This document shows positions 59,180 to 64,000 of a stretch of DNA of 64,000 bases, one piece after another. The notes under the pieces were generated by a model. The model was not told where the DNA came from. It was given only the letters and a program-made list of their open reading frames with translations, and made no database searches. The stretch lies in assembly GCF_027587205.1 (NCBI RefSeq), contig NZ_JAPDOD010000038.1, forward strand, positions 1 to 64,000, given 5' to 3'. The DNA is from Solirubrobacter ginsenosidimutans (GTDB lineage Bacteria > Actinomycetota > Thermoleophilia > Solirubrobacterales > Solirubrobacteraceae). Every line of letters begins with the position of its first letter. Position 1 is the first letter of the stretch. The translations under genes and the position numbers were made by a program.

Positions 59180-60454
59180 CTATATAAGCGCCCGCCCGAT
59201 GGAGTCGACGTCGCCGGCGCCCATCGTCAGCAGCACGTCACCGCTGCACAACTCGTTGCGCAGGAAGGTCTCGGCCGCGGCGTGGGTGCGCATCCAGGCG
59301 ACGCGTTTTCCGTTGCCGGCGTCGGCGGTGGCCTCGGCCACGAGCAGGCCGGTCACGCCCGGGAAGTCCTCCGCGCGTTCGCGGGCGGGATACACATCGA
59401 GGATCACGGCGAGGTCGGCTCGCGCGAGTGCCCGGCCGAAGGCGGTCGCCTCGCGCTGCGTGCGCGAGAAGAGGTGCGGCTGGAAGCACGCGATCACGCG
59501 GCGGGGCTGCAGGGTGCGGGCGGCCGCGATCGTGGCGCGGACCTCGGTCGGGTGGTGCGCGTAGTCGTCGACCACCAGCGCCCCGGTGGGTGTGGTGCCG
59601 AGCCGCTCGAACCGGCGGCCGGCTCCCTCGAAGGAGGCGAGATTCTGCGCTGCTGCGGCCACGTCTCCGCCCGCGAGCTTGATCGCGGTCAGCGCGGCCG
59701 CGGCGTTGGCGGCGTTGTGGGCGCCGGGGATCTGCAGGGTGACGACGTGACCGTCGAAGTCGAAGGACGAGCCCGCGGCGCTGAGCGTGGGCTCGGCGGC
59801 GAACGTCGTCGGGTCCTCGGCGAGGCGGGTGAGGTTCTCGGGCACGACCCGCTGGGTCGCCTTGGCGAGGAACTGCGCGAAGGTGTCGTCGACGTCTCGC
59901 TGGGAGGCGTAGGTCGTGTGGTGGTCCAGCTCAGCGTTCGTCACGACCGCGATCGTGGGGCTGAGCTTGAGCAGGCTGCGATCGGACTCGTCGGCCTCGA
60001 CGATCAGCCACGCGTCGTCCCCCCAACCGGCGTTTGAGCCGGTGCTGCGCACCTCCCCGCCGACGAGGTAGCTCTTGGCCTCGAGGGCGTGGACGACCAT
60101 GCTCGACGTCGTGGTCTTGCCGTGGGTGCCGGAGATCGCGATCGTGGGCTTGAGCCTTGTGAGCTCACCGAGGAGGTCGGCGCGATGCATCTCGGGTGGG
60201 CGGCGCTCCGCGTTGGTCGGCGGGATCGCGCTCGAGTACACGACCTCGGCACCCTCGGGCACGTTGGCGGCGTCGTGGCCGATCGTCGGCTCGATCCCGG
60301 CCGCTTTCAGCGGGCCGCCGTAGGGCGAGCCGGCCGCGCGATCGGAGCCGGTGACGCTCGCGCCGAGCGCGTGCGCGACTACGGCGAGCCCGCTCATACC
60401 GGCGCCGCCGATCCCCACAAAGTGCAGTCTTCGTCCTGACCAGGGTTGGTCCAT
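59180..60454 (-). CDS. murC: UDP-N-acetylmuramate--L-alanine ligase
   Basis: The 424-residue ligase starts at ATG 60454 ([19 protein letters not shown]). It has the Rossmann N domain, the ATP motif [27 protein letters not shown] and [14 protein letters not shown]. It adds L-alanine to UDP-MurNAc, the first peptide step of peptidoglycan synthesis. It is the first gene of this truncated division cluster; its start is only about 20 bp from the divergent helicase gene, so murG and earlier dcw genes lie elsewhere. Confidence 0.97.
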   Translation of the reverse strand: MDQPWSGRRLHFVGIGGAGMSGLAVVAHALGASVTGSDRAAGSPYGGPLKAAGIEPTIGHDAANVPEGAEVVYSSAIPPTNAERRPPEMHRADLLGELTRLKPTIAISGTHGKTTTSSMVVHALEAKSYLVGGEVRSTGSNAGWGDDAWLIVEADESDRSLLKLSPTIAVVTNAELDHHTTYASQRDVDDTFAQFLAKATQRVVPENLTRLAEDPTTFAAEPTLSAAGSSFDFDGHVVTLQIPGAHNAANAAAALTAIKLAGGDVAAAAQNLASFEGAGRRFERLGTTPTGALVVDDYAHHPTEVRATIAAARTLQPRRVIACFQPHLFSRTQREATAFGRALARADLAVILDVYPARERAEDFPGVTGLLVAEATADAGNGKRVAWMRTHAAAETFLRNELCSGDVLLTMGAGDVDSIGRALI

Positions 60455-60473
60455 TCCTGTCAATCTAGGGCCC

Positions 60474-62093
60474 CTGGCCGACGAGTCCCCGATCGATCGT
60501 GTCGCGCGCGAGGCGTTCGGCTACCCGGAGCTGCGGCCCGGGCAGCGGGAGGCGATCGAGTCCGCGCTGGCCGGCCGCGACACGCTCGTGGTCATGTCGA
60601 CCGGCTCGGGCAAGTCCGCGATCTACCAGATCGCCGGGCTGCTGACGCCCGGCGCGACCGTGGTCGTCTCGCCGCTGATCGCTCTCCAGCGCGACCAGGT
60701 GGAGACCTTGCGCGGGCTGTGCGCCGGCGGCGCGGCGCAGCTGAACTCGACGATCCCGGCGGGTGAGCGCGCGCATGCGCTGCACGAACTGGCGGAGGGA
60801 ACGCTCGAGTTCCTGTTCCTCGCGCCCGAGCAGCTCGCACGGCCGCAGGTGCTCGACGAGCTCGCGGTGGCCGACATCTCGTTGTTCGTCGTCGATGAGG
60901 CGCACACGATCTCCGAGTGGGGACACGACTTCCGGCCGGAATACCTGCGCCTCGGGCCGGCGATCGACGCGCTCGGTCGCCCGCCGGTGCTCGCTTTGAC
61001 CGCGACGGCCGCCCCGCCGGTGCGCGAGGAGATCGTCGAGCGGCTCGGTCTGCGCTCCCCGAACATCCTGATCCGCGGGTTCGACCGGCCCAACCTGCAC
61101 TTCGCGGTCGAGCGCTTCAACGGCGAGCAGGGCGCTGACCGGAAGCTGCGCGCCTTGGAGGAGCGGGTCGCGGCGTCCGGCGGGCCCGGGATCGTCTACG
61201 TCTCCACGCGGCGCGAGGCTGAATCGCTCGCCGCGGCGGTCCCGAACGCCGCCGCCTATCACGCGGGGATGCGGCCGCACGAGCGCGATGACGTGCAGGA
61301 GCGCTTCATGGACGGGGACCTGGAGGTCGTCGTGGCGACGACCGCGTTCGGCATGGGGATCGACAAGCACGACGTCCGCTGGGTCTTTCACGCCGAGGTG
61401 GCCGAGTCGCTCGATGCCTACTACCAGGAGATCGGGCGCGCCGGTCGCGACGGGGCGCGCGCGGACATCGTCCTCTACTACCGGTCCGAGGACGTCGGGC
61501 TGCGGCGGTTCTTCGCGGGTGGGCACGTCGAGGTCGACGAGCTGGCACAGGTACTCGAGGCGGTGCGAAGCGCGGGGCATCCGGTCGGCGCCGACGTGCT
61601 GCAGCACTCCCTGTCGCTCTCGCAGACGAAGGTCGCCTCCGCGCTGGCGCGGCTGGAGGACGCGGGGGCGCTGCACGTGCGGACCGACGGCGAGGTCGAG
61701 GGCCTGGACTCCGCCCCGGCCGACGCGCTGATGCGCGCTGCCGAGGCCGAGGAGATGCGCCGCTCGTTCGACCGCTCGCGCGTGGACATGATGCGCGCCT
61801 ACGCCGAATCGGGCGACTGCCGGCGAGCGTTCCTGCTGTCCTACTTCGGCGAGCCGTTCGAGCCGCCCTGCGGGTTTTGCGACAACTGCGAGGCGGGGCG
61901 GGTGCACAAGCCGCCGGCGGACCTCCCGTTCGCGGTCGGCGCCCGCGTGGTGCACGGACAGTGGGGCTCGGGTGTCGTGCAGCGCTACGACGACGACTCG
62001 ATGGTCGTGCTGTTCGACGAAGCGGGCTACAAGACGCTCGCGCTCGCGGTGGTTCGCGAGCGCTCGATCCTCACGGCGTATCAGGCTGGCTGA
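60474..62093 (+). CDS. recQ: RecQ-family ATP-dependent DNA helicase
   Basis: About 540 residues. Motif I is [17 protein letters not shown] is [19 protein letters not shown] and motif VI is [12 protein letters not shown]. The zinc-binding part is [12 protein letters not shown] ... [11 protein letters not shown]. No HRDC domain is present; instead the C terminus is a small SH3-like domain ([18 protein letters not shown]). It unwinds DNA during repair. The start is uncertain: no ATG or GTG lies near the conserved N terminus, and the only candidates are CTG 60474 or GTG 60351, the latter deep in the divergent murC. I use 60474. Confidence 0.93.
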   Translation: MADESPIDRVAREAFGYPELRPGQREAIESALAGRDTLVVMSTGSGKSAIYQIAGLLTPGATVVVSPLIALQRDQVETLRGLCAGGAAQLNSTIPAGERAHALHELAEGTLEFLFLAPEQLARPQVLDELAVADISLFVVDEAHTISEWGHDFRPEYLRLGPAIDALGRPPVLALTATAAPPVREEIVERLGLRSPNILIRGFDRPNLHFAVERFNGEQGADRKLRALEERVAASGGPGIVYVSTRREAESLAAAVPNAAAYHAGMRPHERDDVQERFMDGDLEVVVATTAFGMGIDKHDVRWVFHAEVAESLDAYYQEIGRAGRDGARADIVLYYRSEDVGLRRFFAGGHVEVDELAQVLEAVRSAGHPVGADVLQHSLSLSQTKVASALARLEDAGALHVRTDGEVEGLDSAPADALMRAAEAEEMRRSFDRSRVDMMRAYAESGDCRRAFLLSYFGEPFEPPCGFCDNCEAGRVHKPPADLPFAVGARVVHGQWGSGVVQRYDDDSMVVLFDEAGYKTLALAVVRERSILTAYQAG

Positions 62094-62105
62094 CCGCCCG
62101 CGAGC

Positions 62106-62140
62106 GTCGAGTTTCTCGAGCGGTACTCGAGAAACTCGAC
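62106..62140. terminator. bidirectional hairpin between convergent recQ and surface-protein genes
   Basis: A perfect 15-bp stem (GTCGAGTTTCTCGAG and complement) with a CGGTA loop, 12 bp after the recQ stop and 6 bp before the opposing stop. Confidence 0.75.
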
Positions 62141-62146
62141 GGTCGC

Positions 62147-63811
<1,665 letters not shown>

Positions 63812-63936
63812 GGAAACTCCTAAGAGCGAGGTTGGGGAGCGGCCGAAAGGGGGAGTCGGCCAGGGCCTACGGTAGACCCGTTTGACCTCGAACCTAAGCG
63901 AATCGGCGGTTCTGGCCGGATGTCCGATCAAGAACC

Positions 63937-63971
63937 AAAACGAGCCCGCCGGCGGGTGCCGGGCGGGCTCG
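63937..63971 (-). terminator. terminator of a minus-strand gene beyond the right edge
   Basis: A 10-bp stem (CGAGCCCGCC and complement, 63941-63950 with 63962-63971) is followed on the minus strand by TTTTGGTT. It reads as an intrinsic terminator for a gene ending just outside the window. Confidence 0.65.
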
Positions 63972-64000
63972 ATTTCGAAGCTGGGGGCCGCGTCGCCGCG

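Overview
The window is high-GC, densely coded bacterial DNA with almost no intergenic space. Gene content points to a Gram-positive actinobacterium of the Thermoleophilia/Solirubrobacterales type: ftsZ and ftsQ without ftsA, secreted proteins with PT-rich linkers, and ACT-domain prephenate dehydrogenase and DAHP synthase in one aromatic cluster. That placement is inference from gene content, not from a marker search. No rRNA, tRNA, CRISPR array, transposase or phage gene was seen.

Layout. (1) 1-12.5 kb, minus strand: a copper/multicopper-oxidase operon. It runs from a 1644-residue secreted beta-helix protein, through three homologous cupredoxin proteins and a small membrane-anchored protein, to a CopC-CopD fusion cut by the left edge. 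A two-component system lies just upstream, and three 10-bp-phased CGTCAT repeats sit between it and the operon. (2) 12.7-22.3 kb: a class V aminotransferase and a set of secreted proteins (divergent subtilase, phytase-like esterase, ThuA/sugar-dehydrogenase/PKD giant). (3) 22.3-31 kb: aromatic amino-acid genes (hisC, aroF, tyrA, aroA, aroH) and rluB, interrupted by a TetR-controlled drug-type ABC exporter. (4) 31-41.3 kb: rlmN and a seven-gene chemosensory operon (cheW-cheR/TPR-cheW-mcp-cheA/REC-cheB-hybrid kinase) with no flagellar genes. (5) 41.4-46.5 kb: arylsulfotransferase-like protein, scpB, scpA, trpS and a small secreted protein. (6) 46.6-51 kb: glycine cleavage operon gcvT-gcvH-gcvPA-gcvPB. 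(7) 51-57 kb: two tandem paralogous secreted proteins, a small membrane protein and a membrane GGDEF protein. (8) 57-64 kb: murC-ftsQ-ftsZ, a divergent recQ and a PT-repeat surface protein.

The most unusual element is the copper operon. A canonical multicopper oxidase needs four histidine motifs. Here two (HWHG and HCH...H...M) are intact only in the Tat-exported 458-residue protein, and the other two (HPFHPHG and HSH) only in the 672-residue neighbour. A third paralogue of 319 residues has none. The simplest reading is one oxidase whose copper sites form between subunits encoded by adjacent genes, mounted on or near the giant secreted protein and supplied with copper by CopC/CopD. The substrate cannot be read from the sequence.

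Other points of note are a Wsp-like chemosensory array with a kinase instead of a diguanylate cyclase at its end, a TetR operator triplet over a nearly leaderless promoter, a start-codon hairpin in the gcv operon, and a family of palindromes sharing the core GGGGTCTGACCCC.
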